From Siphonodentalium dalli (lineage: Eukaryota; Mollusca; Scaphopoda; Gadilida; Siphonodentaliidae), in assembly GCA_032622095.1 (NCBI GenBank), contig CP136061.1:249997582-250061581 (forward strand): a stretch of 64,000 bases of DNA, read 5' to 3'. Every line of letters begins with the position of its first letter. The stretch's first letter is position 1. The position numbers and the translations under genes were made by a program. Of this stretch, positions 63,905 through 64,000 are shown in pieces. The notes under the pieces are model-generated. The model saw nothing but the letters and a program-made list of their open reading frames with translations. It did no database searches and had not been told where the DNA came from.

Positions 63905-64000
63905 TTAACCCTTTGAGTGCCAGGTCCGATTTTTGTATCAACCCATATATCCTCTGCCAATGCATTCTCTTATATATGCGAGTCGACCATAGGTCGCCTC
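63905..64000 (-). mobile_element. Family A-prime element cut by window end
   Basis: TTAA, CCCTTTGAGTGCCAGG, then TCCGATTTTTGTATCAACCC and the first half of the shared hairpin. Orientation is opposite to 19,739 and 22,068. Confidence 0.8.

Noticed and set aside
1-64000. tRNA, rRNA, bacterial operons or phage genes
   Set aside because: No A/B-box-containing cloverleaf, rRNA core or prokaryotic gene arrangement was seen on either strand.

Overview
The window looks like intergenic DNA from a metazoan, probably a marine invertebrate. AT-rich low-complexity sequence, very frequent TACATGTA and CCGGTA words, long C/G homopolymers, several classes of short non-autonomous DNA transposon and large minisatellites all point that way. 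A bivalve or other lophotrochozoan is my guess by general resemblance only. I found no intact protein-coding gene, tRNA or rRNA, and nothing prokaryotic. The longest open frames (about 1,640 codons, three at once on the minus strand at 32.3-37.3 kb; 339 codons at 46.5-47.5 and 52.1-53.1 kb) are by-products of tandem repeats whose units lack stop codons.

Most recognisable sequence falls into a few families. Family A (11 copies, about 400 bp) has 14-bp inverted ends CCCTTTACCCAACA bounded by TTAA, as in piggyBac elements, and carries two inverted copies of a 69-bp hairpin (GCCAATGCATTCTC...). Families A-prime (CCCTTTGAGTGCCAGG ends), A-double-prime (CCCTTTCATGACGGGAGC ends) and a fourth element at 61.6-62.1 kb (TGTGACCCGCCATATC ends) carry the same or a related hairpin inside unrelated termini. 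Family B is a foldback family with CAAGCCTTGAAATAG ends; intact copies are flanked by different perfect 8-bp duplications (TATGGAAG, ATGAGTTC, CCCCTATC, ACTATCAT, ACTGGAAC), as in the hAT superfamily. Family C is a fully palindromic element of about 215 bp with CAGTAATGCCCTAA ends at TA targets (Tc1/mariner-like). Single-copy foldbacks, two further hAT MITEs and a 1,088-bp hAT deletion derivative with an N-terminal BED-finger fragment complete the DNA transposons. Families I, J and K are longer dispersed repeats of unknown class.

Layout: 0-10 kb mixed MITEs, family I and the BED-bearing hAT remnant; 10-16.1 kb nested elements; 16-27 kb MITEs, small tandem repeats and an 18-kb minisatellite; 27.4-30.2 kb a tandem duplication with a 53-bp minisatellite; 32.3-37.2 kb a 4.9-kb minisatellite; 37.4-44.7 kb mostly unassigned sequence with foldbacks; 44,764-55,948 two nearly identical 5.59-kb tandem units, each with a 30-bp minisatellite; 56-64 kb more MITEs, ending in a TTAA-element cluster cut by the window end.

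The most interesting structure is the repeated use of one palindromic cassette by MITE families with unrelated ends, together with many copies broken at or near a hairpin apex. All nine independent family A insertions also share one orientation. Class assignments rest on terminal sequence and target duplications read by eye; no database search was possible.
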